The notes under the pieces: model-generated
Told to the model about the DNA's origin: nothing
Databases searched by the model: none
What the model saw: only the letters and a program-made list of their open reading frames with translations
Part shown: one piece after another, positions 1 through 8,532 of the stretch
How the letters are laid out: every line of letters begins with the position of its first letter
Position numbering within the stretch: position 1 is the first letter of the stretch
Origin: Gammaproteobacteria bacterium 45_16_T64
GTDB taxonomy: Bacteria > Pseudomonadota > Gammaproteobacteria > Pseudomonadales > Ketobacteraceae
DNA length: 54,811 nt
Direction: 5' to 3'
NCBI GenBank assembly: GCA_002162955.1
Contig: MABD01000053.1
Span: forward strand, 8,420-63,230
Program-made: the position numbers and the translations under genes

Positions 1-709
1 GTTCAAACAGTCCCGAAGGGATCTGTACAACATTTCCCGCCACCATCAATACTGCCATCGTCTCCCCGAGAGCCCTCACGATTGAGAGTAACAACCCACC
101 GGCAATACCTCTCCAGGCGGCTGGCACGAGTACTTTAGTGATCGTAGTTTTTTTCGAAAGCGCCAATGCTGCAGCATTATGAGATAACTCTAACGGTAAT
201 GCCAATAAAGCAGACTTACTGGTAAGTACCACGGTAGGTAATATCATTAAACTCAACACAATCATGCCAGTGAACAAGCTCGCTCCTGGCGCTTGCCATT
301 GATTCACCAATGGAACCAATTCCGTCAACCCCCATAACCCGAACACCACCGACGGAATACCCGCTAAAAGAGCCACAATCGCAAGAAAGGGTTTGGTAAT
401 TATACTGGGGGAATAGTACGAAACAAATATGCCACAAGCTAACCCCAGCGGGAAAGCAATCAATACAGCGCCTACAGTTATCGCTAACGACGCCCATAAC
501 ATCGGCAACAAACCCAGCTTGCCTTCTAGAGGAAACCAACCATCAGCATTAAAAAAACTGGTGAGGCCGTTATTTGATAGCGCAGGCCACGATTCGACAA
601 ATAAGAAGATTATTATCAACAATAATATTAGTGCCGATACCGCCAACAATAGAAAAAGAAACCGTCCCACCCAGTGGTCAATGTCTAACACAGGGGGTTG
701 CCTATTCAC
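1..709 (-). CDS. pstC: Phosphate ABC transporter permease PstC (partial, C-terminus off the window)
   Basis: Reading the minus strand from a GTG at 709 gives 236 codons without a stop up to the window edge. The product is strongly hydrophobic, with a first membrane segment near residues 17-40 and more from about residue 65. The typical binding-protein-dependent permease loop is visible near the end (LVPAAWRGIAGG...RALGETMAVLMVAG), which identifies PstC. PstC is the inner-membrane channel of the high-affinity phosphate importer and pairs with PstA. The GTG overlaps the TGA of pstS by four bases, so the two are probably translationally coupled. It is the last visible gene of an ars-pst operon. 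Roughly the final fifth of a usual PstC is missing because the window ends. Confidence 0.85.
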   Translation of the reverse strand, partial: MNRQPPVLDIDHWVGRFLFLLLAVSALILLLIIIFLFVESWPALSNNGLTSFFNADGWFPLEGKLGLLPMLWASLAITVGAVLIAFPLGLACGIFVSYYSPSIITKPFLAIVALLAGIPSVVFGLWGLTELVPLVNQWQAPGASLFTGMIVLSLMILPTVVLTSKSALLALPLELSHNAAALALSKKTTITKVLVPAAWRGIAGGLLLSIVRALGETMAVLMVAGNVVQIPSGLFE

Positions 710-1587
710 TTGGCTTGCCCACCACCAAGGCCATTCTCTGCGACGGTTTGTGCTGGGATTGCAACAAAGTAATTGTCAGTAATAAGGTCATGCACTGAGT
801 CAGATTGAGCAAACGCGATAAATTTTTTCACCAATCCAACTGGGTCCTGTTTTGTCACTAAATTTAATGGTCTAGCCAAAGGGAATCGTCGATTCTTAAC
901 ACTATCCACAGAAGCGGCAACACCCCCCATCGGCAGAAGCTTAATCGGCGTCCCGTACCCAGCCTCAAATTCCGCTGCACCTATAGAGACGTACCCTATT
1001 GCATGCTCATTGCCAGCAACCGTTTTAATACCTTGCTGATTGTCTCCAATAATAATACTAGCCGCTACCTCACTGTTCTTTAACTTCATATATTGTAGAA
1101 ACAGTTCCAGCGTTGATCGGCCCTCTGCTTTATTCACCACCGTGATAGCCCTGTCGCTCCCCCCTAGCACCTTCCAGTTACCGATATCCCCCGTAAATAC
1201 CAAACGTATTTGTTCATCTGTCAGTGTATTCAGAGGGTTATTCTTATTAACAATGATTGCTATACCATCCAGGGCGACGGTATGAAAGAGCAATTCAAAT
1301 TCAGATGATTTTTTCGCCCTAGAAGCCATACCAATATCGGCTCTACCAGAGCGCGCATCAGCGATACCCCGCGATGAACCTCCTGTTTGAACATCCACTC
1401 GAGTACCTGGGTGTTGACGCTCAAACCGCTTGGCGATCTCTGACATTAACGGGGCAACGGTACTAGAACCCGTAATCACCAAACGATTATCATCATTTCC
1501 CTGGGCCCATAGGGTGGGGCTCAGGGAAAACAACGTCACCGCTAACAATACCGCGCTGAGAACGTTCATTGCACTACGCTGAAGCAT
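706..1587 (-). CDS. pstS: Phosphate-binding periplasmic protein PstS-like
   Basis: A 293-residue protein with an N-terminal signal peptide (hydrophobic stretch residues 10-28, cleavage likely after LWA). It then shows the phosphate-binding protein signature: GSSTVAPLM near residue 41, GGSSRGIADARSG near 70 and a later KAEGRSTLELF segment. It would capture oxyanion in the periplasm and deliver it to PstC. The start at 1587 is preceded by GAGAGGA, and the gene overlaps the end of arsC by 14 bases. Its place directly behind arsC suggests a Pst copy used for phosphate uptake under arsenate stress. That is inference, since ligand preference cannot be read here. Confidence 0.85.
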   Translation of the reverse strand: MLQRSAMNVLSAVLLAVTLFSLSPTLWAQGNDDNRLVITGSSTVAPLMSEIAKRFERQHPGTRVDVQTGGSSRGIADARSGRADIGMASRAKKSSEFELLFHTVALDGIAIIVNKNNPLNTLTDEQIRLVFTGDIGNWKVLGGSDRAITVVNKAEGRSTLELFLQYMKLKNSEVAASIIIGDNQQGIKTVAGNEHAIGYVSIGAAEFEAGYGTPIKLLPMGGVAASVDSVKNRRFPLARPLNLVTKQDPVGLVKKFIAFAQSDSVHDLITDNYFVAIPAQTVAENGLGGGQAK

Positions 1588-2119
1588 TCAGTCCTCTCTG
1601 TTGCTTTGCATCGATAGGTTCAAATCGTTTCGCGATATGACTCATCGCGCTATAAACATCGAGATTTTCAGCATTATCTAACTCCGTAACCAAGTCAGTG
1701 ATCGCTTCCTTAAAAAACAGGAAGCAATTGGAAAATGCAGCATGTTTTACGCTGTCTTCGCCCGTAACCGCAGCAGGATCCGGCAACCCCCAGTGAACAT
1801 GCTTGGGTTGCCCTGGAAATACAGGACAGGTTTCATTTGCTGCATTACCACACACAGTCACCACAACATCAATCGCGTCGGTTTCTGACGTAGAAAACTC
1901 GTCCCAGCTTTTGCTTCTTGGGACTAGATCACCCGATAATTTTTCTATTTGAGCAATAGCAAATGGATTAACTTTACCGGTCGGCTGGCTACCCGCACTG
2001 ACTGCATCAAAATAACCCTTGCCGATGGTTGAGAACAACATCTCAGCCATAATGCTGCGGGCAGAATTACCGGTACATAACACCAACACTCTGGTTTTAG
2101 AGGAAGCCTCTAACAACAT
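1574..2119 (-). CDS. arsC: Arsenate reductase, low-molecular-weight phosphatase type
   Basis: 181 residues. The N-terminal P-loop CTGNSARS (Cys15, Arg21) is the CX5R active site of the LMW-phosphatase fold. Cys90 and Cys98 in VCGNAANETC are the relay cysteines of thioredoxin-coupled ArsC enzymes, which reduce arsenate to arsenite in the cytoplasm. The C-terminal extension after about residue 140 is longer than in the shortest family members. The gene overlaps arsM upstream by ten bases and pstS downstream by 14, so it lies inside one tight operon. Confidence 0.88.
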   Translation of the reverse strand: MLLEASSKTRVLVLCTGNSARSIMAEMLFSTIGKGYFDAVSAGSQPTGKVNPFAIAQIEKLSGDLVPRSKSWDEFSTSETDAIDVVVTVCGNAANETCPVFPGQPKHVHWGLPDPAAVTGEDSVKHAAFSNCFLFFKEAITDLVTELDNAENLDVYSAMSHIAKRFEPIDAKQQRGLNASA

Positions 2120-3150
2120 GGTGCTGCTCCTTCCGACAGATTATCTCTATCAAAAGGAAGTGCTTTTCCGCATCCTTCAAACAACCCGAAGTGTCGTGAA
2201 AAGTCACCGACGAATTCGAAGTGTTGATTAAAACGCGTATCAGACAACATTTTCCATGTATTACCACAAACGGGAAACACTCTACCGGTTTCAATATAAT
2301 GATGTTTATCTAGCACAAACGCTTCAGGATGCTCAGGGATCGTGCCTTTATAAATCACTGCTTGTCCATAATCTTCACAATCAGGCTCCAACTCCTCCAG
2401 CTTGAACAACCGATAGGTCGCCGAAAAGAATTCTATATTGCCCACTCGTGATGATAGTTTCGGGTCTGTGATGGCTAACGGCCTATCTTCTACTAAGCGT
2501 GGGTCGGTAAAACCCTGTCTTTTAGCAAGTGCAACAAAGTCGTTCCAATATAAAGCGCCACCTAAACATTCCCCATAAAGAACAGGGTCATTTACCACAG
2601 AATCAGGTACACGACGATCAGCATAGACGTCGGAGAAATAGAATTCACCGCCAGGCTTTAATAAGCGTTGTACGCTGGCAAGTACAGCATCTTTATCCGG
2701 TGATAAATTAATAACGCAATTAGACACAATAACATCAAAGTATCCATCCTCGAAATCCAACTCATCGAGCTTTTCGATGTACCCTTTCAAGAAAGTTACA
2801 TTGTCAAAACCAAACACCTCAACATGATGTTCCTTATACTTATTAGCAACCTCTAGCTGCTCATCCGTCATATCTACGCCAACGACTTCACCGCTAGCAC
2901 CCACAAGCTGCGCTAACGCGTACACATCACGACCAGACCCGCTGCCTAAGTCCAGAATACGACATCCTTCTAACAACGGTGGACAAACCAATCCACAACC
3001 ATAATATTTAGACAAGACATCGCCATGAATATTGGAGAGCAGCGGCTTTAGCCATGAAGGCACCATACTCACATCACAGCACGCGGTGGTTTTTAGGTCT
3101 TCTGAGCTCTGTAATTGACGTCCATAATAATCTTGTACAACTTCATGCAT
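2110..3150 (-). CDS. arsM: Arsenite S-adenosylmethionine methyltransferase
   Basis: 346 residues. A class I methyltransferase fold is shown by DLGSGSGRD (residues 67-75), VVGVDMTDEQ and VSNCVINL. Cysteines at 63, 145 and 195 sit where ArsM enzymes keep their As(III)-binding cysteines: just before motif I, in SNCVIN and in GECLGGALY. Extra Cys pairs occur at 24-25 and at the C-terminus. The enzyme methylates arsenite to methyl- and dimethylarsenicals. It follows the flavoprotein fusion gene by about 50 bp and overlaps arsC, so ArsC could feed it arsenite. No arsB or acr3 pump is visible in the window, so methylation may be a main detoxification route encoded here. Confidence 0.88.
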   Translation of the reverse strand: MHEVVQDYYGRQLQSSEDLKTTACCDVSMVPSWLKPLLSNIHGDVLSKYYGCGLVCPPLLEGCRILDLGSGSGRDVYALAQLVGASGEVVGVDMTDEQLEVANKYKEHHVEVFGFDNVTFLKGYIEKLDELDFEDGYFDVIVSNCVINLSPDKDAVLASVQRLLKPGGEFYFSDVYADRRVPDSVVNDPVLYGECLGGALYWNDFVALAKRQGFTDPRLVEDRPLAITDPKLSSRVGNIEFFSATYRLFKLEELEPDCEDYGQAVIYKGTIPEHPEAFVLDKHHYIETGRVFPVCGNTWKMLSDTRFNQHFEFVGDFSRHFGLFEGCGKALPFDRDNLSEGAAPCC

Positions 3151-3204
3151 ATTCTGATTTTCCTATGCTGTCTACTGACTTTTTATGAGAGAGGCCCCGC
3201 AGGC

Positions 3205-5355
3205 CTACCCTCGTTTCCAGGCGTGAAATTTTTCTAACCAAGCCAACACCTTCTCCGGCGCATGTGCCCGCTTCCATTCTCCCGCCGCATACTTGTTTGC
3301 CTCAGCAAGGGTCGGATAAGTATGGATAGTACCGAGTATTTTATTAAGACCCAGCTTGTGCTTCATTGCCAGTACAAACTCAGCTAACAAATCACCCGCA
3401 TGTGTTCCCACAATGGTCACCCCCAATATGATATCTTTTCCTGGAACCGTCAGTACTTTCACAAAACCTTCTGCACTGCTATCGGCAATCGCCCGGTCAA
3501 GATCATCAATACCATAACGCGTCACTTCATAAGGTATATCCTTTTCGATGGCCTCTTGCTCATTCAACCCTACTCTAGCTACTTCAGGATCGATAAACGT
3601 GGCCCAAGGAATGACTGAATAATCTGCCTTAAACCGCTTAAAGTCTCCAAATAACGCGTTGACCGCAGCGTACCAAGCTTGGTGAGCTGCGGTATGGGTG
3701 AATTGAAAGGGCCCTGCCACATCACCCGCCGCATAGATATTAGGATAAATCGTTTCGAGATAATCATTGGTCACGACGGTTCGCTCCGTAGAAACACCAA
3801 TATCTTCTAAACCATAACCTGACAATCGAGCCACACGTCCAACGGCACAAATTAAGACATCAAACGCAATTCGATGTTCCTTGCCTTCATGTTCAACGAC
3901 GATTATTTTTTCATCACCGTCCAATTCACACCGAAGCGCCTTATGCTCGGTCAACACAGACACGCCACTTTTTTCCAATGCTTGCTTTGCCAACTCAGAG
4001 ACTTCTATATCTTCACGAATCATTATTCGCGGTAACATTTCAACTTGTGTCACCGCGGATCCCAAGCGCGCAAAGCTTTGCGCTAATTCACACCCGATGG
4101 GCCCGCCGCCTAACACTATCATTCTTTTCGGCGGCTCATCATGCTTGGCTAATTCATCCCATAAGGTATCGCTGGTGAGGTAACCTACATCATCCAATCC
4201 TGGGATAGGGGGAACAAAAGGTTGTGCACCCGCAGCAATAACAATTGAGCGCGCAGTTAACCGTTGAGTACTGCCATCATTAAGCTTGACTTCCACAGTC
4301 CAAGGATCAATAACTTTACCGTAGCCTTGAAGTACTTCGACACCCAGTCCTGTATATCTCTCTACACTATCATGAGGCTCAACCGCAGCAATTATATCGT
4401 GTACCCGCGCCATGACCTTCTTGAAGCTAAAGTCTGGCGTAGTCGCATCTAGTCCGTATTTATCGCCATCGCGCATTTGTTGTGCGACTTTTGCACTTTT
4501 GATCAGTGCTTTACTCGGAACACAACCGTAATTGAGGCAATCGCCACCCATCTTGTGCGCTTCTATTAGGGTAACCTTAGCTTTTACCGCCGCGGCAATA
4601 TAAGAACTTACCAATCCAGCCGCACCACCGCCAATTACGATCAAATTTCTATCGAACTTTTTAGGCTTGTTCCACTTGGCATACACTTTTCTTTTTTGTA
4701 TTGATGCGATAACTTTCTTGGCAATCAATGGGAACACCCCCAGCAATGTAAACGAGGCAAGTATATTAAACGTTAAGATATCCGATGGATTAGTGATTGT
4801 TGCGAGCTGAGTCCCTGCAAGTACAAACACAACAGTTCCCGCCAACATGCCTATCTGACTGACAAAATAGAAGGTCGCTGTCTTTATCGGTGTCAGACCC
4901 ATGAGTACATTAATTAGAAAGAATGGGAAGGCAGGTACAAGGCGTAAGGTAAAAAGATAAAATGCGCCCTCTTTCGCAATCCCGTCGTTAATCGCTTTCA
5001 ACCGATCACCGAATTTTGCTTGTACGCTATCTTTAAGAATGAATCGCGCCGCTAAAAATGCACAGGTAGCACCGATAGTTGATGCGAAAGAAACAATCAC
5101 TGTACCCCAGAGCAGGCCAAAAAAGGCACCGGCGGCAAGCGTCATTATTGCAGCGCCCGGTAAAGATAACGCAGTGACAGCAACATACACGGAGAAAAAT
5201 ACGCCTACCACCAATACTGGCTGGGCATTTTTCCATTGCTCAATCTGACCCTGGCTGGCTTTGATACTTTCTAACGTAAGGTATTGCCCAAGATCAAATG
5301 CAAAAAATGTCGCTAGGAGGGCTGCTGCGACAACAAGGATTACAGTCTTTTTCAT
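3205..5355 (-). CDS. TVP38/VTT membrane domain fused to a mercuric-reductase-like flavoprotein disulfide reductase
   Basis: About 716 residues from the ATG at 5355; an in-frame GTG at 5403 would add 16. The first ~220 residues form several membrane segments of the TVP38/DedA-like VTT family (signature GAxFGLLWG, later RLVPAFPFFLIN). The rest is a FAD/NAD(P) disulfide oxidoreductase: IVIGGGAAGL for FAD, redox motif GGDCLNYGCVPSK, VLGGGPIGCELAQ for NAD(P), AAGDVAG and a C-terminal dimerisation domain with HTYPTLAEA. It lacks the MerA N-terminal heavy-metal domain and C-terminal Cys pair, so mercury reduction is unlikely. This fusion is seen in other bacteria, but the substrate is not established. 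Here it heads the ars-pst genes. Confidence 0.82.
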   Translation of the reverse strand: MKKTVILVVAAALLATFFAFDLGQYLTLESIKASQGQIEQWKNAQPVLVVGVFFSVYVAVTALSLPGAAIMTLAAGAFFGLLWGTVIVSFASTIGATCAFLAARFILKDSVQAKFGDRLKAINDGIAKEGAFYLFTLRLVPAFPFFLINVLMGLTPIKTATFYFVSQIGMLAGTVVFVLAGTQLATITNPSDILTFNILASFTLLGVFPLIAKKVIASIQKRKVYAKWNKPKKFDRNLIVIGGGAAGLVSSYIAAAVKAKVTLIEAHKMGGDCLNYGCVPSKALIKSAKVAQQMRDGDKYGLDATTPDFSFKKVMARVHDIIAAVEPHDSVERYTGLGVEVLQGYGKVIDPWTVEVKLNDGSTQRLTARSIVIAAGAQPFVPPIPGLDDVGYLTSDTLWDELAKHDEPPKRMIVLGGGPIGCELAQSFARLGSAVTQVEMLPRIMIREDIEVSELAKQALEKSGVSVLTEHKALRCELDGDEKIIVVEHEGKEHRIAFDVLICAVGRVARLSGYGLEDIGVSTERTVVTNDYLETIYPNIYAAGDVAGPFQFTHTAAHQAWYAAVNALFGDFKRFKADYSVIPWATFIDPEVARVGLNEQEAIEKDIPYEVTRYGIDDLDRAIADSSAEGFVKVLTVPGKDIILGVTIVGTHAGDLLAEFVLAMKHKLGLNKILGTIHTYPTLAEANKYAAGEWKRAHAPEKVLAWLEKFHAWKRG

Positions 5356-5467
5356 GAGATTTACAAGATTCCTTAATGTGTTTGCAGCTCTGTCGCTGTA
5401 CACCGCGGGTTTCTTACAACTCTTTTTACTTTGTTTAACGCACCATCATTTTGGTGGAACCAACTCA

Positions 5468-5520
5468 GGCAATTATAGTGTAGGAAGACACTATCTGCGT
5501 ATAAAAGGAACAAACTGCGC
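5468..5520 (-). promoter_or_regulatory. Possible promoter of the fusion-ars-pst genes
   Basis: Between modC and the fusion gene the minus strand contains a perfect TATAAT near 5474-5479. No good -35 box is seen at the right distance, so the site may need an activator. It would separate the ars-pst unit from the mod genes in the same direction. No clear ArsR-type dyad was recognised here. Confidence 0.3.
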
Positions 5521-5545
5521 ACCAAATGGCCTCGCGGTGCGTGGA

Positions 5546-6619
5546 CTAGTGTACCAAAGCAACGGCTTTTATTTGGGCATACACAGTAGAGTTTACCGAT
5601 ATGCCCAAATGACGGTAAGAATAGCGAGAAATACGAGCAAGTAAACTCTGATTGCCCACATTAAGCTTAACCATGCAAACACCCTGTAGTGGGTACTCTC
5701 TAATATCAACCACCTTCGCTTGATGTACGTTTAAGATGCTTGTGCGATCCGGCTTATCCAAGCATATACTGACATCCTTTGCGACGACACGAATTCTCGC
5801 ACTGGTATTGATTTCAATCTTATTCGTGGCAATACGAAAGGCCACCCCTCCTACATCCAGTGAGGCAAGCCGAAAATCATCGTCATAGGCCGTTATCTTG
5901 CCCTCTAGTATCCCGAAAGCATTGGCCTGAGACGCGAGCCTGCTATCCATATCTGCCACGGTCTCCAGCAAGGGGCCATATTTACTCGTTTTTCCATCTT
6001 CTATGAGTACCACGTGATCCGCTAGCCTTGTCACCTCTTCCGTCGAATGGCTTACATATAGCATAGGGATAGACAGTGTGAGGTGCAGCCTTTCTAAATA
6101 GGGCAATATTTCTGATTTACTATCATTATCCAGTGCCGCCATAGGCTCATCTAGCAGCAATAGCTGTGGACTGGATAATAGGGCCCTGCCAATGGACACC
6201 CTCTGACGCTCCCCCCCCGATAGCTGGACCACAGCCTTGTCTAGCAAGCTATCGATTCCAAGTAACGTCACCACTTCATCAAATATTATTCTACGCTGCG
6301 CCCTAGCAGTCCGATTAAAACCATACAGCAAATTCTTACGTACATTGAGATGCGTAAACAGGTGGCTGTCTTGAAACACATAACCCACTGATCGCTGATG
6401 GGTAGCCACGGTAGAGCCACTACTAGAAAGCCAAGACTCATCACCAACCTCAATATCCCCAATCACATTAGGTTCCAGACCTGCTATCGCCCTCAGCAAA
6501 GTGGTCTTACCAGACCCCGACGATCCAAAAATCGCGGTAATACCCTCTTTAGGCACAGAAAATTGGGCTTCTAAGCAAAACTCTTGCTTCAACAGCGAAA
6601 TATCAACCTTAATGGACAT
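5546..6619 (-). CDS. modC: Molybdate ABC transporter ATP-binding protein
   Basis: About 357 residues from the ATG at 6619, which has GAGGT six bases before it; 6631 is an alternative start. Walker A GSSGSGKTTLL, ABC signature QLSGGERQRV and Walker B LLLLDEPMAAL are all present. After about residue 230 comes a C-terminal molybdate-binding (TOBE/Mop) region, as in ModC. It powers molybdate import through ModB. It overlaps modB by 11 bases and ends the modABC operon. Confidence 0.9.
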   Translation of the reverse strand: MSIKVDISLLKQEFCLEAQFSVPKEGITAIFGSSGSGKTTLLRAIAGLEPNVIGDIEVGDESWLSSSGSTVATHQRSVGYVFQDSHLFTHLNVRKNLLYGFNRTARAQRRIIFDEVVTLLGIDSLLDKAVVQLSGGERQRVSIGRALLSSPQLLLLDEPMAALDNDSKSEILPYLERLHLTLSIPMLYVSHSTEEVTRLADHVVLIEDGKTSKYGPLLETVADMDSRLASQANAFGILEGKITAYDDDFRLASLDVGGVAFRIATNKIEINTSARIRVVAKDVSICLDKPDRTSILNVHQAKVVDIREYPLQGVCMVKLNVGNQSLLARISRYSYRHLGISVNSTVYAQIKAVALVH

Positions 6620-7295
6620 GAGACACCTCACGTTTCTTATGCTGTGTCACGTAGGTGATCAACAGCAATAGAAAGGAGATAACCAACAATGTCGCTGACA
6701 GATAATGCGCCTGACTATACTGCATGCTCTCCACATGATCATAGATAGCAATGGAAGCCACGCGTGTCTCCCCCGGTATATTGCCCCCTATCATTAACAC
6801 CACACCAAATTCACCAAGGGTATGGGCAAAACCCAACACCCCTGCAGTGAGATAACCCTTCTTGGCCTGAGGAATAGCGATACTAAAGAAACGATCGGCA
6901 TTACTAGCCCCTAGTGTCGCTGCGGCCTCTAGCTGTTTATCATCTAACTGAGAGAATGCATGCTGTAACGGCTGCACAACAAAGGGAAGTGAATAGATAA
7001 CTGACCCTAACACCAGACCCGCAAAAGAAAAGTTAATAGAGCCAATGCCCAAAAATGCCGTAAGTACCCCTATCGGCCCCTCGCTGCCTAGCGCCAAGAG
7101 TAAGTAGAAGCCAATCACTGTAGGCGGCAATACGATGGGCAACGCAACCATCGCCTCGATAATGCTACGCCCCTTCCACGGAGTACGTGCCAACCACCAA
7201 GAAAGTGGTGTACCAAGCACTAACAGTATCAGGGTCGATACGACCGCTAGCTGCAGGGTTAAATACAGCGCGGTAATACTCGAGGGATCAATCAT
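6609..7295 (-). CDS. modB: Molybdate ABC transporter permease
   Basis: 228 residues with five or so membrane segments. It shows the permease coupling motif EAAATLGASNADRFFSIAIPQAKKG near residues 123-147 and the typical LPPTVIGFYLL stretch. ModB forms the inner-membrane channel for molybdate or tungstate. It overlaps modA by eight bases and modC by eleven, so the three are co-translated. Confidence 0.9.
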   Translation of the reverse strand: MIDPSSITALYLTLQLAVVSTLILLVLGTPLSWWLARTPWKGRSIIEAMVALPIVLPPTVIGFYLLLALGSEGPIGVLTAFLGIGSINFSFAGLVLGSVIYSLPFVVQPLQHAFSQLDDKQLEAAATLGASNADRFFSIAIPQAKKGYLTAGVLGFAHTLGEFGVVLMIGGNIPGETRVASIAIYDHVESMQYSQAHYLSATLLVISFLLLLITYVTQHKKREVSHVH

Positions 7296-8100
7296 GTGTA
7301 GGTACTTCGTAGCCAGAATGGGTAATCATCTGTTGTACCTTAGCACTGTTAAAAAAATCTAAAAAGCGACTCACCTTATCGCTAGCGCGTATCACCACGG
7401 CTTGTTGCACTATTGGCGAATACAGTTTTTTGGGCAACACGATATAACCGCCAACACGCTCCTCAGTGGAGGTCTGGAGTAAGTGCTTTATTTGAGATAA
7501 CGCTACAAACCCCAGATCTGCGCTACCTGAGCGCACAAACTGTAATGTTTGAGAGACATTTTCACCACGAACTACCTTCACATCTCGCCAATGACCCCAC
7601 GAAAATATTTGATCCAACACCTCCTGAGCAGCAAAGCCATAAGGGGCAATGGCTGCATTGGGTAATGCGAGTACCTTTGGAGTAAGTGTTGCTAGCGAGA
7701 TGGAAAGCGCCTGAGTATCACCGGTACCAGTCTTTTCTAACAACTCACTGGGTAGCCCTTCTCCCCATAGAACCAGGCTCCCAATAGCATAGCTAAACCG
7801 ACTACCTGCGACCGCTATGCCGTTTTGCTCTAATGCCAGTGGCCGAGCTTTATCGGCTGCAAAAAATAGGTCATAGGGGGCACCTCTGGATATCTGCGCA
7901 AAATGTTTACCCGTTGAGCCCGCCGACAATGCCACCTGTCCGTGCTGAGTCTTCTCATACAACTGAACAATCTGCTTCATTGTCGGCAGGAAATTAGAGG
8001 ACACGGCGATAGTAATGGGTTTACCGTTGTCATCCATAGCGAACACAGGACTCGCGACAAAAACGGTAAGTAGCCATAACCCACGAAAAATAATAAGCAA
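7288..8100 (-). CDS. modA: Molybdate-binding periplasmic protein
   Basis: 270 residues, starting at a TTG at 8100 with GGGAG upstream. A signal peptide covers residues 1-21 (cleavage after PVFA). The mature protein has ITIAVSSNF, SAGSTGKHFAQI and GAPYDLFFAAD, the ModA oxyanion-binding loops. It delivers molybdate (possibly tungstate) to ModB and is first in modABC. Its neighbour on the other strand is a small unknown gene, leaving about 175 bp for a shared regulatory region. Confidence 0.87.
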   Translation of the reverse strand: MLIIFRGLWLLTVFVASPVFAMDDNGKPITIAVSSNFLPTMKQIVQLYEKTQHGQVALSAGSTGKHFAQISRGAPYDLFFAADKARPLALEQNGIAVAGSRFSYAIGSLVLWGEGLPSELLEKTGTGDTQALSISLATLTPKVLALPNAAIAPYGFAAQEVLDQIFSWGHWRDVKVVRGENVSQTLQFVRSGSADLGFVALSQIKHLLQTSTEERVGGYIVLPKKLYSPIVQQAVVIRASDKVSRFLDFFNSAKVQQMITHSGYEVPTHD

Positions 8101-8170
8101 ACCTGACAGCTCCCTAGGGTCAGTTTAAGAATCCGCAGTATAGATTGAACACAAAGGCCAAATCCATCCC

Positions 8171-8216
8171 TAACGCTTACATAATATGGGTTTATCAACG
8201 CTATATTTCGCTTACC
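8171..8216. promoter_or_regulatory. Possible ModE-like operator upstream of modA
   Basis: The segment CGCTATATTTCGCTTACC at 8199-8216 resembles one half and the centre of the ModE operator (CGnTATATT...TCGCCTACATAACG as I recall it). A second piece, CGCTTACATAA, lies near 8174. The right half of the main copy is degraded. Its position upstream of modA fits molybdate-dependent repression, but no modE gene is in the window. Confidence 0.3.
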
Positions 8217-8277
8217 GCCTTTAAGGATGCTATCCTTACGCACTTACAAGAACCCCTCACTCCCCGGAGAACATTCA

Positions 8278-8487
8278 ATGTCTGACGAACAAAAAGATGG
8301 CTTAGAAAGTAGCGTAGAAGAAGGACTTACCCTTTATATTGATACGTTGCTACGCAATATACAGTCACCTGTAAAACGCGGCTACGCAAAGCAATTGTTA
8401 TTGAATGACTTCAACAACACATTACCTCGCGGCATCTATATGGATAATGAAATTATCTTAGATGGCGATGATATAGAAGAAGAATAG
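8278..8487 (+). CDS. Small acidic hypothetical protein
   Basis: 69 residues from an ATG with GGAGA seven bases upstream. It has no membrane segment or cysteine, is acidic at both ends (starts MSDEQKDG, ends GDDIEEE) and carries a central basic patch KRGYAKQ. I do not recognise the family. It stands alone between the divergent mod operon and the convergent pyruvate kinase gene. The clean ribosome site argues for a real gene. Confidence 0.6.
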   Translation: MSDEQKDGLESSVEEGLTLYIDTLLRNIQSPVKRGYAKQLLLNDFNNTLPRGIYMDNEIILDGDDIEEE

Positions 8488-8532
8488 AACCGGCCCTAGT
8501 GGGTTATGATGCGATTCTAAATCAAACGTTAA

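Noticed and set aside
216-539. Minus-strand open frame of 107 codons
   Set aside because: It is a shifted frame inside pstC; the true frame runs from 709 to the window edge and matches PstC throughout.
3205-5355. Mercuric reductase (merA)
   Set aside because: The N-terminal metal-binding domain and C-terminal Cys pair are absent and no other mer gene is present.
5261-5644. Plus-strand open frame of 127 codons
   Set aside because: It overlaps the ends of two minus-strand genes and the gap between them, with no family features.
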